In this document: positions 16,624 to 24,961 of the stretch, in pieces
How positions within the stretch are numbered: position 1 is the stretch's first letter
Layout of the letters: each line of letters starts with the position of its first letter
Assembly (NCBI RefSeq): GCF_001413925.1
Contig: NZ_LBMJ01000001.1
Location: 3,016,001 to 3,080,000 of the forward strand
From: Nonlabens sp. YIK11
GTDB lineage: Bacteria; Bacteroidota; Bacteroidia; Flavobacteriales; Flavobacteriaceae
Reading direction: 5' to 3'
DNA length: 64,000 nt
Notes under the pieces: model-generated
Database searches by the model: none
What the model was told of the DNA's origin: nothing
What the model saw: the letters and a program-made list of their open reading frames with translations, nothing else
Translations under genes and position numbers: made by a program

Positions 16624-17313
16624 ATGTTGAAAATTACTTTTCTGTTCCTATTCTCTGCAACTATTGCGACCGCACAAGATCTGACATTGACCTCTGGCAG
16701 CAGCTTGTCTATCAATGATGGTGGATCACTTTATATAAATGGTGCAGAATTACAGCCTTCTACCAACTATGATCTACAAGGACCCAACGAGGTGACCTCG
16801 TTTGAAACTCCCATTTCGAGTCCACAGAGTATCAAAAAAGTAATCATGTGGACTAACCCGGTAGAAAGCTACAGTGGAATGGTTCATTTCTACTATGACA
16901 ACCAGGATTTGAATGAGATTGAAGAAGCAGATCTAGGATTGATGATCAAGGACCTTAATGAAGAATGGATCCTATTGGACAGTAATTTGAACGAGCAGGT
17001 AAAGAAGATGACGTTTAATTTTTCAAACCCAACACACATAACCGCTATAACAGCAACCAGCAAACAGTCTTTAAGTTCATCTGAAATTAGAGAAGCAGAC
17101 ATTCAAGTATTCCCAAATCCCACGACATCTACCGTTACCATAGCTTACGATAAAGCGATAAATGTCCAGGTCTTTAATATGCTAGGCAGTTCCATCCTTA
17201 AGACGTCTAGCAATAACATAGATCTTTCGTCTTTAAGTACAGGTACCTACGTACTCCAAATAATGGACCAACAAACTGGTGGTTCCATCTATAAAAAAAT
17301 CATCAAAAACTAA
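16624..17313 (+). CDS. Type IX-secreted surface protein
   Basis: This 229-residue protein has a signal peptide (MLKITFLFLFSATIATAQ). It is followed by a region LTSGSSLSINDGGSLYINGAE typical of short beta-repeat surface proteins. The C-terminal ~75 residues form a type A T9SS sorting domain: IQVFPNPTTSTVTIAYD, then VFNMLGSSI, DLSSLSTGTYVLQI and a basic end KKIIKN. The protein should cross the outer membrane through the type IX system and be attached or released. No enzyme motif is present. It stands alone. Confidence 0.82.
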   Translation: MLKITFLFLFSATIATAQDLTLTSGSSLSINDGGSLYINGAELQPSTNYDLQGPNEVTSFETPISSPQSIKKVIMWTNPVESYSGMVHFYYDNQDLNEIEEADLGLMIKDLNEEWILLDSNLNEQVKKMTFNFSNPTHITAITATSKQSLSSSEIREADIQVFPNPTTSTVTIAYDKAINVQVFNMLGSSILKTSSNNIDLSSLSTGTYVLQIMDQQTGGSIYKKIIKN

Positions 17314-17816
17314 CTACAGTCTATACCACTGGATAAACTGATTGGTGATTTTACTTCCTTAAACTTCCAGAATCTAATCTGAGTGTCGGCATATTTTTAT
17401 GCCACGTATCTAAGTGAATATATCGCTTTCGCGAAAGCGAATACATTAATCTACAGGCCAATACGATCATTTTACACCTTCTTGAAAGAGAAAATCACTT
17501 GGAAAATCAATAGATGGTTACCATTTATTATTAGAGAAGACCATTAAAAATGATTTTGGAATGTTAAGCCAAAATGTTTATTGGTCATCCTTATTCCTAT
17601 GTAAGAATAAAACTCACGAAAGAGTTGAATCCTTCAGCACTCTCCACACCATTGAAGCCTAAGTTTTCCAAATTACTCAAGTCATAATATCACAATTTAT
17701 CACGATTAAAACTATCGATACGGTAATTATGATCACAAATAGTTGCTGTATTAATAAATATATTCAGAAATAAATAGTAAATTACTGCTAGATAACAATC
17801 CTTAAATCTGCTACTT
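17314..17816. other. Intergenic stretch with one palindrome copy
   Basis: About 500 bases without a coding frame I trust. The only feature I can name is the 16-bp palindrome at 17424-17439. The remainder is AT-rich and unremarkable. Confidence 0.45.
17424..17439. repeat. 16-bp palindrome, intergenic copy at 17.4 kb
   Basis: Perfect copy about 110 bases after the stop of the type IX-secreted protein. Confidence 0.9.
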
Positions 17817-18293
17817 ATGAAAAATCTACTTTTAGGGTTCATGCTGGCTATTGCAGGCATCTCCACAGCTCAAGTCTCCATGGAGATAAATGGATTCTCT
17901 TCCATTAAAATTGATAGTGACGCGATGATAGAGATAAGGTACGCGCCAACTTCTAAGATTCAGTTCAATGGTAATATGGAAGATATGAAATCAATGATCT
18001 CTTCAACTTCAAATAGATTGCAGGTTAATGGTGGTAATTCTGCCACAAAAATCAGAATCTACACTAGAGACTTGAATGCCATACAAATATCTGGCGCGGC
18101 AAATGTTACTGTGAATGGTTTTAACGCACTGGACAGACTTACAGTAATGACTAATGAAAGTGCTAGTCTAGATCTAGGAAATACGAGAATAAACGATCTA
18201 TCCATTAACCAAAATGGCAATAGTAACGTAACCGCTACCGGTGCGACTTCAAAAACTGTCATTAAAGATGGAATGGTAGTTTCATCAAGATAG
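17817..18293 (+). CDS. DUF2807 head-GIN-domain adhesin-like protein
   Basis: This 158-residue protein has a signal peptide (MKNLLLGFMLAIAGISTAQ). The mature part is a right-handed beta-repeat of the DUF2807 type (putative auto-transporter adhesin, head GIN domain): INGFSSIKIDSDAMIEIRY, RLQVNGG, AIQISGAANVTVNGF and LSINQNGNSNVTATGATS. The pattern is short for the family, with no anchoring domain. It is probably periplasmic or surface exposed, and members are not enzymes. It ends 20 bases before a strong terminator. Confidence 0.8.
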   Translation: MKNLLLGFMLAIAGISTAQVSMEINGFSSIKIDSDAMIEIRYAPTSKIQFNGNMEDMKSMISSTSNRLQVNGGNSATKIRIYTRDLNAIQISGAANVTVNGFNALDRLTVMTNESASLDLGNTRINDLSINQNGNSNVTATGATSKTVIKDGMVVSSR

Positions 18294-18313
18294 ATGCGAT
18301 TTTCTCCACTATC

Positions 18314-18340
18314 AAATGCCTTGTTCACAAGGCATTTTTT
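18314..18340 (+). terminator. Terminator after the DUF2807 gene
   Basis: AATGCCTTG and CAAGGCATT arms with loop TTCA, then TTTT. Confidence 0.88.
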
Positions 18341-18438
18341 GTGACTGGACATTCCAGTTTTCCACAATAATCCAGTACGTTATAAAAATAAGATCAGCTG
18401 ATATTTAGAGATCGATCGACTTATAGATATGAATATTT

Positions 18439-18454
18439 CGCTTTCGCGAAAGCG
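18439..18454. repeat. 16-bp palindrome upstream of the 18.5 kb operon
   Basis: Perfect copy, 42 bases before the operator-like palindrome at 18497. It is not part of that operator; the two sequences share no motif. Confidence 0.9.
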
Positions 18455-18496
18455 AAATTATCTCCTTTTCTATTGCAGGATTCTATCTTTTAATAT

Positions 18497-18515
18497 TACT
18501 TTGTAACTCAAAGTA
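18497..18515 (+). promoter_or_regulatory. Operator-like inverted repeat, copy 1
   Basis: TACTTTG-TAACT-CAAAGTA is a perfect 7-bp inverted repeat, followed by CTTTAATATG where the ATG is the start of the next gene. The left arm resembles a -7 promoter box. The whole segment from TTACTTTG to ACTTTA is repeated at 19517-19535. The winged-helix regulator encoded between the two copies is the likely ligand. Confidence 0.65.
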
Positions 18516-18522
18516 CTTTAAT

Positions 18523-19164
18523 ATGCAGAAAAATAAATATGCAGATGATCTGAAAGAAATACGCCAGATCATGGATAAATCCACCCGAGTGTTATCGCTG
18601 TCTGGTTTGAGCGGCGTCCTGGCTGGGATCTATGCACTAGTGGGCGCTTACATAGCGCAGTCCATCGTTACTGAGGCCTACAATAACGGGTATCAAGACA
18701 GCATGAGTTTGTTCTTGGAATTATCTTTTCAAGAAAATACAGCGCTACAGCTACTGCTTTTATGTGGAGTAATTCTGGCGCTTGCGTTAGTGACGGCGTA
18801 CATTCTTACCTATCGCAAGGCAAAAAAATCAAATCAAAAAGTCTGGAATAAACAATCCTTTAGACTACTGGGCAGTTTTGCGGTTCCAGCATTAACGGGT
18901 GCTATATTTACCTTAGTCTTGTGGCAATATGGACTGGTGGGTCTTGTCGCGCCAGCGATGTTGATCTTTTATGGTTTGGCTTGTTTTAACGCCTCAAAAT
19001 ACACCTTTGGAACCGTGCGATATTTAGGTTTAACCTGTATCGCTATAGGTTTGGTAAACACTCAATTTATAGGTTACGGATTGTATTTCTGGGCGCTTGG
19101 TTTTGGGGTTTGCCATATCATTTACGGAACGATTATGTATCTTAAGTTTGATAGGAAATATTAG
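18523..19164 (+). CDS. Multi-pass membrane protein
   Basis: This 213-residue protein starts with a cytoplasmic segment (KYADDLKEIRQIMDKSTRVLSLSG). It then has about six hydrophobic segments, for example GVLAGIYALVGAYIAQ, LLLLCGVILALALVTAYILTY and GAIFTLVLWQYGLVGLVAPAM. No charged catalytic or transport motif stands out. Its ATG lies only 8 bases after an operator-like palindrome. It is followed 38 bases later by a small winged-helix regulator, an arrangement found repeatedly in flavobacteria. It may be the sensed or regulated partner of that regulator. Function unknown. Confidence 0.78.
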   Translation: MQKNKYADDLKEIRQIMDKSTRVLSLSGLSGVLAGIYALVGAYIAQSIVTEAYNNGYQDSMSLFLELSFQENTALQLLLLCGVILALALVTAYILTYRKAKKSNQKVWNKQSFRLLGSFAVPALTGAIFTLVLWQYGLVGLVAPAMLIFYGLACFNASKYTFGTVRYLGLTCIAIGLVNTQFIGYGLYFWALGFGVCHIIYGTIMYLKFDRKY

Positions 19165-19202
19165 GTTTTATTACTCCAACATCATCAACAGATTAACAAA
19201 GC

Positions 19203-19490
19203 ATGAGCATCATCACAAATCTTAACAAGGCCTTTGAAAACCGCATACGACTAGGAATCATGTCTGTGCTTATGGTCAACGATGATGCCGATTTTAAAGA
19301 GTTGCGGGATCTTCTGGAAGTCACGGATGGCAACCTTGCCAGTCACTGCAAGGCGCTTGAAAAAGAAGACTATATTTCAGTTAAAAAATCATTTATCGAC
19401 CGCAAACCCAACACAAGATATAGTATTACCGATTTAGGTCGTGCAGCATTCAAACAACACCTTACCGCACTTGAAAAATTACTAAAATGA
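19203..19490 (+). CDS. Winged-helix transcriptional regulator
   Basis: This 95-residue protein is one winged-helix DNA-binding domain of the MarR/ArsR-like HTH_34 group: NRIRLGIMSVLMVNDDADFKELRDLL, recognition helix region TDGNLASHCKALEKEDYI, and wing KKSFIDRKPNTRYSITDLGR. It probably binds as a dimer to a palindrome. Two matching inverted repeats (18497-18515 and 19517-19535) flank its small operon, so autoregulation and control of the DUF4153 gene are the natural reading. No ligand domain is present. Confidence 0.88.
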   Translation: MSIITNLNKAFENRIRLGIMSVLMVNDDADFKELRDLLEVTDGNLASHCKALEKEDYISVKKSFIDRKPNTRYSITDLGRAAFKQHLTALEKLLK

Positions 19491-19516
19491 CAGGAAAGGA
19501 AATTTTTTTATTCTTT

Positions 19517-19535
19517 TACTTTGTATTTCAAAGTA
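19517..19535 (+). promoter_or_regulatory. Operator-like inverted repeat, copy 2
   Basis: TACTTTG-TATTT-CAAAGTA, 77 bases before the ATG of the DUF4153 gene, followed by CTTTATAT. It matches copy 1 in both arms and in the sequence just after them. Confidence 0.65.
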
Positions 19536-19611
19536 CTTTATATTATTCCAAGATTTATCTACATCAATTATTCTACTTCATTAAAAACAAAACACCTTTA
19601 AACAAACATTC

Positions 19612-20997
19612 ATGAAAAATATATTATCCATCGCCGGCGGTTTGCTGTTTGCACTACTTTTCCACGATCAACTTCTGGGAATCAACGTCTTGATATTTTC
19701 GGTCTTTTTAATCATCGCCTTGCTGGTGAGCAACAAAAAGGTGGCTTGGACCTGGCCGCTGACTGCAAGCATGATTGGCGTGGTTTTGAGCGCCGTTGCC
19801 ATTGCCTATCATGGCTCCACACCAGCGAAGTGGAGTTACTTTGCTTGTATCTTTCTATTCTTGGGATACCTTGCCTATCCTAGAGCCAGCATCTACATAA
19901 GTCTGATCAATGGGGTTTACAATTCCATTTTGGGAATCTTCCACGGGTTTTTATACCCGTCAGCTGATTCCCAAGAAAAATCAATACAGAAAATAAAATA
20001 TGGTGAATGGATTCTAGGTATAGGTATACCGTTGGTACTGGTCGTTGTTTTTGTTTCCTTTTACAGTAATGTAAATCCGGTTTTTGATAAATGGCTCAAT
20101 ACCATCCTCGCCGAGTTTGAATACATTGATTTTCTCTGGTTCTTTACCGCTAGTGTGGCTACCTTTTTAATGCTCAACATCATCCAGCCCAATACTATCG
20201 AGGAGCTAAAACAAGCAGATGCCCGCCAAGGCAACCTATTGACACCAGCCACCACCATTGATCCATCAAGTGTAAAAACAGAATTGAGAATAGGCACCTT
20301 ATCTCTAATCGCACTGAATGTATTGCTGGTATTGGTATTAATCTCTGAATTCATGTTTCTGACCCATTTATCTGATTTTACCGCTGCAGATCTTTCCAAA
20401 TCGGTCCACCAAGGCGTTTACTCGTCCATAGCCAGCGTGGTAGTAGCCATTTGTTTGATCGCCTTTGTTTTTAGAGGATCTATCAATTGGTTAAAATCCA
20501 ATCAAACCATCAAACTTCTCGCCTATGGCTGGATGGTGTTGAACAGTTTTTTGTTGGTCACCATTGCCATGAAAACATGGGAATATATCACCTCGTATGG
20601 CCTAACTGAAAAACGTATAGGTGTTCTTATATATCTGGTGCTGTGCCTCATTGGGATCATTACTGTCTTTATAAAGGTTCAAGGTGCATTTAACTTTGCA
20701 TTTCTAATGCGTAAGAACCTGAGCTGGAGTATAGCAGTACTTGCCGTACTGGGCTGGATCAATTGGTCTGCGGTAATTTCCAGATATAACATCAAACATG
20801 ATTTTGACAACACCTACCAACTTTATCAACATTTCCCACAGAATGCATTTGTTTTAAAACAAACCAACCATTATGAAGAGGTGACGTCGCATGATAAGAT
20901 GCGTTATTCAAAGAAAATTGATCCATCACATCTTCAGGACCGCAACTGGCAGGAATTCAACTATACTTTTTACAAAGCGTCTACCTATGAAAAATAG
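19612..20997 (+). CDS. DUF4153/DUF4173 membrane protein
   Basis: This 461-residue protein has about twelve hydrophobic segments and the family hallmark FYSNVNPVFDKW near residue 150. Later come a conserved region LTEKRIGVLIYLVLCLIGI and a soluble C-terminal tail (KIDPSHLQDRNWQEFNYTF). The family is widespread in Bacteroidota and Firmicutes and its function is not known. Its promoter region carries operator copy 2, linking it to the upstream regulator. The last codons overlap the start of the next small membrane protein, so it heads a four-gene membrane-protein operon ending at 22354. Confidence 0.85.
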   Translation: MKNILSIAGGLLFALLFHDQLLGINVLIFSVFLIIALLVSNKKVAWTWPLTASMIGVVLSAVAIAYHGSTPAKWSYFACIFLFLGYLAYPRASIYISLINGVYNSILGIFHGFLYPSADSQEKSIQKIKYGEWILGIGIPLVLVVVFVSFYSNVNPVFDKWLNTILAEFEYIDFLWFFTASVATFLMLNIIQPNTIEELKQADARQGNLLTPATTIDPSSVKTELRIGTLSLIALNVLLVLVLISEFMFLTHLSDFTAADLSKSVHQGVYSSIASVVVAICLIAFVFRGSINWLKSNQTIKLLAYGWMVLNSFLLVTIAMKTWEYITSYGLTEKRIGVLIYLVLCLIGIITVFIKVQGAFNFAFLMRKNLSWSIAVLAVLGWINWSAVISRYNIKHDFDNTYQLYQHFPQNAFVLKQTNHYEEVTSHDKMRYSKKIDPSHLQDRNWQEFNYTFYKASTYEK

Positions 20998-21286
20998 AAT
21001 TTCTCAGTTTATGATCTTGAACAAGATTGCTGTTTTCTTTGCTTTGGGTTGTTTTGTCATAGGTGGTCTACTATTTATTCTATCCTTTTTAATTCCAGAA
21101 GATTATCTTTTAGGTTTTGGAGTACTATTTTTTTTCCTAGCCATTTTAGGCAATGGGATATTTTTAATCTGTATAAGCGTACGACTCCTTTTGACTAAAA
21201 CCTACAAAGAAAACTTTTTCACGCTGTACTGTATCCTCATCAATATTCCTATAACAATAGGGTATATAAGCATTAGATTCATATGA
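20987..21286 (+). CDS. Small three- to four-helix membrane protein
   Basis: The ATG at 20987 lies inside the last codons of the DUF4153 gene. This start gives 99 residues that open with a typical cytoplasmic leader (MKNRISQFMILNKIAV); the frame extends further upstream only as a shadow. Hydrophobic stretches are VFFALGCFVIGGLLFILSFL, LGFGVLFFFLAILGNGIFLI and YCILINIPITIGYISI. No family recognised. It is coupled on both sides by overlapping start and stop codons. Confidence 0.72.
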   Translation: MKNRISQFMILNKIAVFFALGCFVIGGLLFILSFLIPEDYLLGFGVLFFFLAILGNGIFLICISVRLLLTKTYKENFFTLYCILINIPITIGYISIRFI

Positions 21287-21972
21287 CTAGAGTATCCATA
21301 AACAATCAGTTGCACCGAGAAGCTGTCAATACTACCGCTTTAACAGCCATATGTTTATTGATTCTAGCGTTGCGCATCAAGATTACTCATGAGCATTACT
21401 TTTTATTCATGGGGTGGAATTTATTTCTTGCTTTACTGCCATATGGAATGATGTGGATTTTGAAACGTCGATATTCATATTTGGAACTACTTCCCGAAAC
21501 TTTAAGACGGCTGATTTTTTCGGTCTACTCGGTCTTATGGCTCTTGTTTCTGCCCAATGCACCCTACATGATTACAGATTTCATTCACCTTGAAATAGGT
21601 GCGACCTATTGGTGGCTGGACTTTATTTTGCTTACTGCTTATGCCATAACTGGATTGTATTACTTGTACTTGAGCATTAAACACTGGATGGATTTGATGT
21701 CTGTAGTATTTACTGGATGGAGTAAAATCCAGAAGTCAACAACAGTTCACCTTATCTTCCTTTTATGCTCGATAGGTGTTCACTTAGGTAGAAACCTGAG
21801 ATATAATTCATGGGATCTCTTGCATCACACTAAAGACTTGGTTAAAGATTCTATGGATCTTTTTACAAACCCAATGCATTATTATTTTGAATGGTTTCAG
21901 ATCACGGCAATGTACATGTTGTTGTTTTTGGGTCACGTCTTTTACAAAACGATGGAACGATATGTTAATTAG
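21283..21972 (+). CDS. DUF1361 membrane protein
   Basis: This 229-residue protein has about six membrane helices. It carries the DUF1361 signature FLPNAPYMITDFIHL followed by a conserved WWLDFILLTAYAITGLYYLYLS, and later GVHLGRNLRYNSWDLL. The family is common in Firmicutes, cyanobacteria and Bacteroidota without a known function; the conserved polar motif in the membrane suggests an enzyme or carrier. Its ATG overlaps the previous stop (ATGA) and its 3' end overlaps the next gene by 11 bases. Confidence 0.87.
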   Translation: MTRVSINNQLHREAVNTTALTAICLLILALRIKITHEHYFLFMGWNLFLALLPYGMMWILKRRYSYLELLPETLRRLIFSVYSVLWLLFLPNAPYMITDFIHLEIGATYWWLDFILLTAYAITGLYYLYLSIKHWMDLMSVVFTGWSKIQKSTTVHLIFLLCSIGVHLGRNLRYNSWDLLHHTKDLVKDSMDLFTNPMHYYFEWFQITAMYMLLFLGHVFYKTMERYVN

Positions 21973-22354
21973 AAAATCAAGACGAACCTACATCGTCGCT
22001 ACTTTACTCTTACTTGCAATTGAGATCATCATTGCGCTTTATATCAATGATGATTTTATAAGACCTTATCTAGGCGATCTGTTTGCCAGCATGGTAATGT
22101 ACGGTTTACTTATGTCGGTGAGCAGGTTAAGCGTTCGTAACGGGATCACACTTGCCCTGCTCATTAGCTATGCCGTTGAATTTCTACAATACATTCAAAT
22201 TGTCGATAAGTTGGATTTAATGGGTAACAAAATAGCCCGCATCATGATAGGGACTTCCTTTTCATGGATGGATCTTTTGATGTACTCACTAGGTGCATTG
22301 TCAGTTTACTTTCTTGAAAAAAACATTTCTTGTAAAAATGCTTTCAAACACTGA
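21962..22354 (+). CDS. DUF2809-like membrane protein
   Basis: I start this gene at ATG 21962, inside the end of the DUF1361 gene. This gives 130 residues with four membrane segments and the pattern DDFIRPYLGDLFASMVMYGLL, then SYAVEFLQYIQIVDKLDL and SFSWMDLLMYSLGALSVYF. These match the small DUF2809 family, which often sits next to DUF1361-like genes. Frame extension upstream to 21887 only overlaps the DUF1361 coding region and is not needed. Function unknown. It is the last gene of the operon that begins at 19612. Confidence 0.82.
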   Translation: MLIRKSRRTYIVATLLLLAIEIIIALYINDDFIRPYLGDLFASMVMYGLLMSVSRLSVRNGITLALLISYAVEFLQYIQIVDKLDLMGNKIARIMIGTSFSWMDLLMYSLGALSVYFLEKNISCKNAFKH

Positions 22355-22373
22355 AAGAAAATGAAACATGGTC

Positions 22374-23606
22374 CTAAAACTTTGTCTTCGGCTCGTATAC
22401 GTAATCTTCTAAATATTCAAACCTATGAGTCAATTTTCCATCATGGGTTGTCATTCTGGCGCGTTCCAGGATACCGTCAGCGTCGTTATTGAAAAATGCT
22501 GGTAAGACTCGATCGATAAACATGTCACCAAAACCTTCGCTAGCATCCTTGGGCAACTCACAGGGCAAGTTGTCTACAGCCATAACCGTTATGGAGTTCT
22601 TTGTTTTAAAAGGAACTTCAGTCTCTGTAGCAGGATCATATCCATAGATGGGATCTTCAATCGTAGATGCTCGCAGCGTGCATGCAATAGGCCCATCAAT
22701 ATCGCAACTTACATCTGCCACCATTGAGATATTGAAATCTGGAGACTTCATGTCTTCTCTCGTGAAAAAATAGGGTGCGCCGTCACCGTAAAAATGACCC
22801 GTGATCAACATGCCGCCTACAGCTGCAAACTTCATAAAATCAGACTCCAGTAATTCTGGAGTATTGTAGCATTCGGTTTTTGTAGGTTTAAAGCCATCTT
22901 TTCTAGTATAATAATCTTCTACGTCAAGCTGCGTAAAAACGATCTGATTGTTTTGAAACTGTCCCAATTGTAGAAATTCTTTGGGCAACAATTGTTTGAT
23001 TTCAAGAATCTCCAGTATTTCCAAAATACCACCAGCGACCTTACCGCTTCCCGTGATTACGATATTGATAGGCGGCAACTGATTCTTGATTTTATTAAGT
23101 TCTGTCTTTACCTCATCAAAATCTGCCAGGTCATTCACCTTGGGCATTTCAAACAATCCATCTCGCAATCCCAATGCTCTAAAAGCATTGTAAGCGCCTA
23201 CCAGTCCAGCATATCTACCAAAACCTATCAGCCTATTGTTGTTCTCATCCACAATAGTCTCGTGATCGTACAGCTCGATTTTCTTGTCTAAAATTGCCCG
23301 CAACAAGTCTCTATTATAGGGTTGCTTCTTTATGGTATGAGAGAAAAAAAAGTATTTCTTTCCAGCAATCAACCCGTCGATAGGCACTTCTTTAACGCCT
23401 AACAGAACGTCTGCATCTGTGACATCGGTAACTACTTCAATGCCTTTTGCCATGTAGGCGGCATCGTTGAATATTCTAATTGCAGAGGACTCTGCTACAA
23501 GTTCCGCTTTCGCGAAAGCGTCTTTAAAAACAGCCGCTTGAACAGGCGACAACACCACTCTTCTATCTGGTGGACTCTTGCGTTCCTGAATCAATGCGAA
23601 CTTCAT
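22374..23606 (-). CDS. Saccharopine/alanine dehydrogenase-like NAD(P)-dependent oxidoreductase
   Basis: This is a 410-residue cytoplasmic enzyme. The N-terminal domain has LIQERKSPPDRRVVLSP, LLGVKEVP and FFSHTIKKQPYNR, the pattern of lysine-forming saccharopine dehydrogenase (LYS1) and related alanine dehydrogenases; the His and Lys of HTIKK fit the catalytic pair. The nucleotide-binding region is INIVITGSGKVAGGILEIL, and a second conserved block is MVADVSCDIDGPIACTLRAST. It is commonly annotated in flavobacteria as alanine dehydrogenase, but the similarity is nearer to the saccharopine type; the true substrate is unknown. A copy of the 16-bp palindrome encodes AFAKA near residue 31. The gene stands alone, convergent with the DUF2809 gene. 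Confidence 0.87.
   Translation of the reverse strand: MKFALIQERKSPPDRRVVLSPVQAAVFKDAFAKAELVAESSAIRIFNDAAYMAKGIEVVTDVTDADVLLGVKEVPIDGLIAGKKYFFFSHTIKKQPYNRDLLRAILDKKIELYDHETIVDENNNRLIGFGRYAGLVGAYNAFRALGLRDGLFEMPKVNDLADFDEVKTELNKIKNQLPPINIVITGSGKVAGGILEILEILEIKQLLPKEFLQLGQFQNNQIVFTQLDVEDYYTRKDGFKPTKTECYNTPELLESDFMKFAAVGGMLITGHFYGDGAPYFFTREDMKSPDFNISMVADVSCDIDGPIACTLRASTIEDPIYGYDPATETEVPFKTKNSITVMAVDNLPCELPKDASEGFGDMFIDRVLPAFFNNDADGILERARMTTHDGKLTHRFEYLEDYVYEPKTKF
23505..23520. repeat. 16-bp palindrome inside the dehydrogenase gene
   Basis: Perfect copy read in frame on the minus strand as AFAKA (in KDAFAKAEL), in an N-terminal helix of the enzyme. Confidence 0.9.
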
Positions 23607-23822
23607 AATAGACGATTTTGTATTGCCGAAAGATACTAAATGAAGCCCTGTGATGGAAACTGGAAACTTTTAAATGCAGGTTTTATATAGATGTAGCGAG
23701 GCATGTGTATGATAGGCGTTTTGGCATGGTTTTTACACAAAATCGTTGATATTAGGTTACTTTTGTCAACCCAAATCGAGAGATTGCTTTGGGATTGCTG
23801 ATCAAATTTTGATGAGTAAAAT

Positions 23823-24220
23823 GGGGTCGACTGGTTTTGACAGCGAGACTGGGTTGATCGTAAGCATGTAGAGCGCTGGGCCATAGCTCTTAAATCTCAT
23901 GATTCATCTTTTTTAAACGGCGAGAATAACTACGCCCTAGCTGCATAATCCGAATCATAGTAGGATAATGCCTCGGCTCACAAGGTGAGCAAGCAGGAAT
24001 TCTCTCAAAGGCCTTGGTTTATGGCACTTGATCTAGAGAATTCGTAAAAATAGACCTATCCTCATCAGGGCTTTGATGTTGAGGAGACACTTAAGCGAAG
24101 ACAAGCGGTGCTTTGGTAGTTATCGACCGGTGCATCGACTGAAATTAAATGATGACTAAACATGTAGAAAGCGATGAAGTCGCTCGTTTGGACGGCGGTT
24201 CGAATCCGCCCGACTCCACA
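23823..24220 (+). ncRNA. ssrA: Transfer-messenger RNA (tmRNA)
   Basis: The 5' end GGGGTCGACTGGTTTTGAC and the 3' end GGTTCGAATCCGCCCGACTCCA pair as a tRNA-like acceptor and T arm (GGGGTCG with CGACTCC). The tag reading frame runs GGC to TAA at 23919-23948 and encodes GENNYALAA, the flavobacterial degradation tag. CCA is not fully encoded, as is common in this phylum. The roughly 400-nt length and the internal pseudoknot-rich region are normal. tmRNA with SmpB frees stalled ribosomes and marks the peptide for proteolysis. Confidence 0.97.
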
Positions 24221-24225
24221 GCACT

Positions 24226-24268
24226 AAACCACATATGACAGAATTTCAGTTTTATGTGGTTTTTTATT
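24226..24268 (+). terminator. Terminator of ssrA
   Basis: Arms AAACCACAT and ATGTGGTTT followed by TTTT, a few bases after the mature 3' end. Confidence 0.88.
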
Positions 24269-24961
24269 TAAACTTCTTGCCGATAATTTGCCTAAATATT
24301 CTTTAGACTATATTATGGAATCGATATCAAATCATCAATATGGAATCGCACTTTTATGCAGAATTTGGAAAACCAATCTGTAAATAGCTTCAATAGTATA
24401 ACATTCTGCTTCTAGGTGAATTGTAAAGCCTAAATTTATATGCGGAATTTTAATAAATCAAGTCAAATTTGATTTAGCCTACAACAAATCAAACAATCCA
24501 AGCAACCACAAGGTTAGTTCTGTAATATACGTGTTTTCAAAAAATGTTTATTGATATCATGGATTGTAAACAGATTAAAGGTTTATATGCTTAGAACGAA
24601 GTTGCTTATGGGTAAAATACAGGATAAATGCCACGCATTCTTCGTATAACACTTTATTCCTATTTAAAATCAAAACATCATGAAGGAAGTGCAAAAACTA
24701 CTAGTTCCATGTTGATTTTATCTTCGTTAGATTTAAAAGGTAGCCTACTAATGTTTTTGAATTGATCCCTATTCTAGACACGAAAAAAATGATGTTTAAA
24801 GAAGAGGCATTTCGTTAATATCGAAGAACCATTGGTCAAAATTAGGGATATTAATGAAGTAGATTTGAGGCAACCGATTTTTCAATGACCATTAAAATTA
24901 TACTAAGTTTACGTACCCTAATATATCTGCCGAAAGGTTATTTCAGAAAAAGTTGCCTAGA
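24269..24961. other. Long intergenic stretch before the polysaccharide locus
   Basis: About 690 AT-rich bases with no coding frame of note on either strand, no recognised RNA and no clear repeat. It includes the promoter region of the regulator at 24962, which I cannot locate precisely. Confidence 0.5.

Noticed and set aside
20891..20986. Upstream extension of the small membrane-protein frame at 20.9 kb
   Set aside because: It lies wholly inside the DUF4153 gene and has no protein-like composition; the ATG at 20987 is better.
23636..23884. Minus-strand open frame of 82 residues over the tmRNA 5' end
   Set aside because: It overlaps the functional tmRNA sequence and has no protein-like pattern; it is a shadow.
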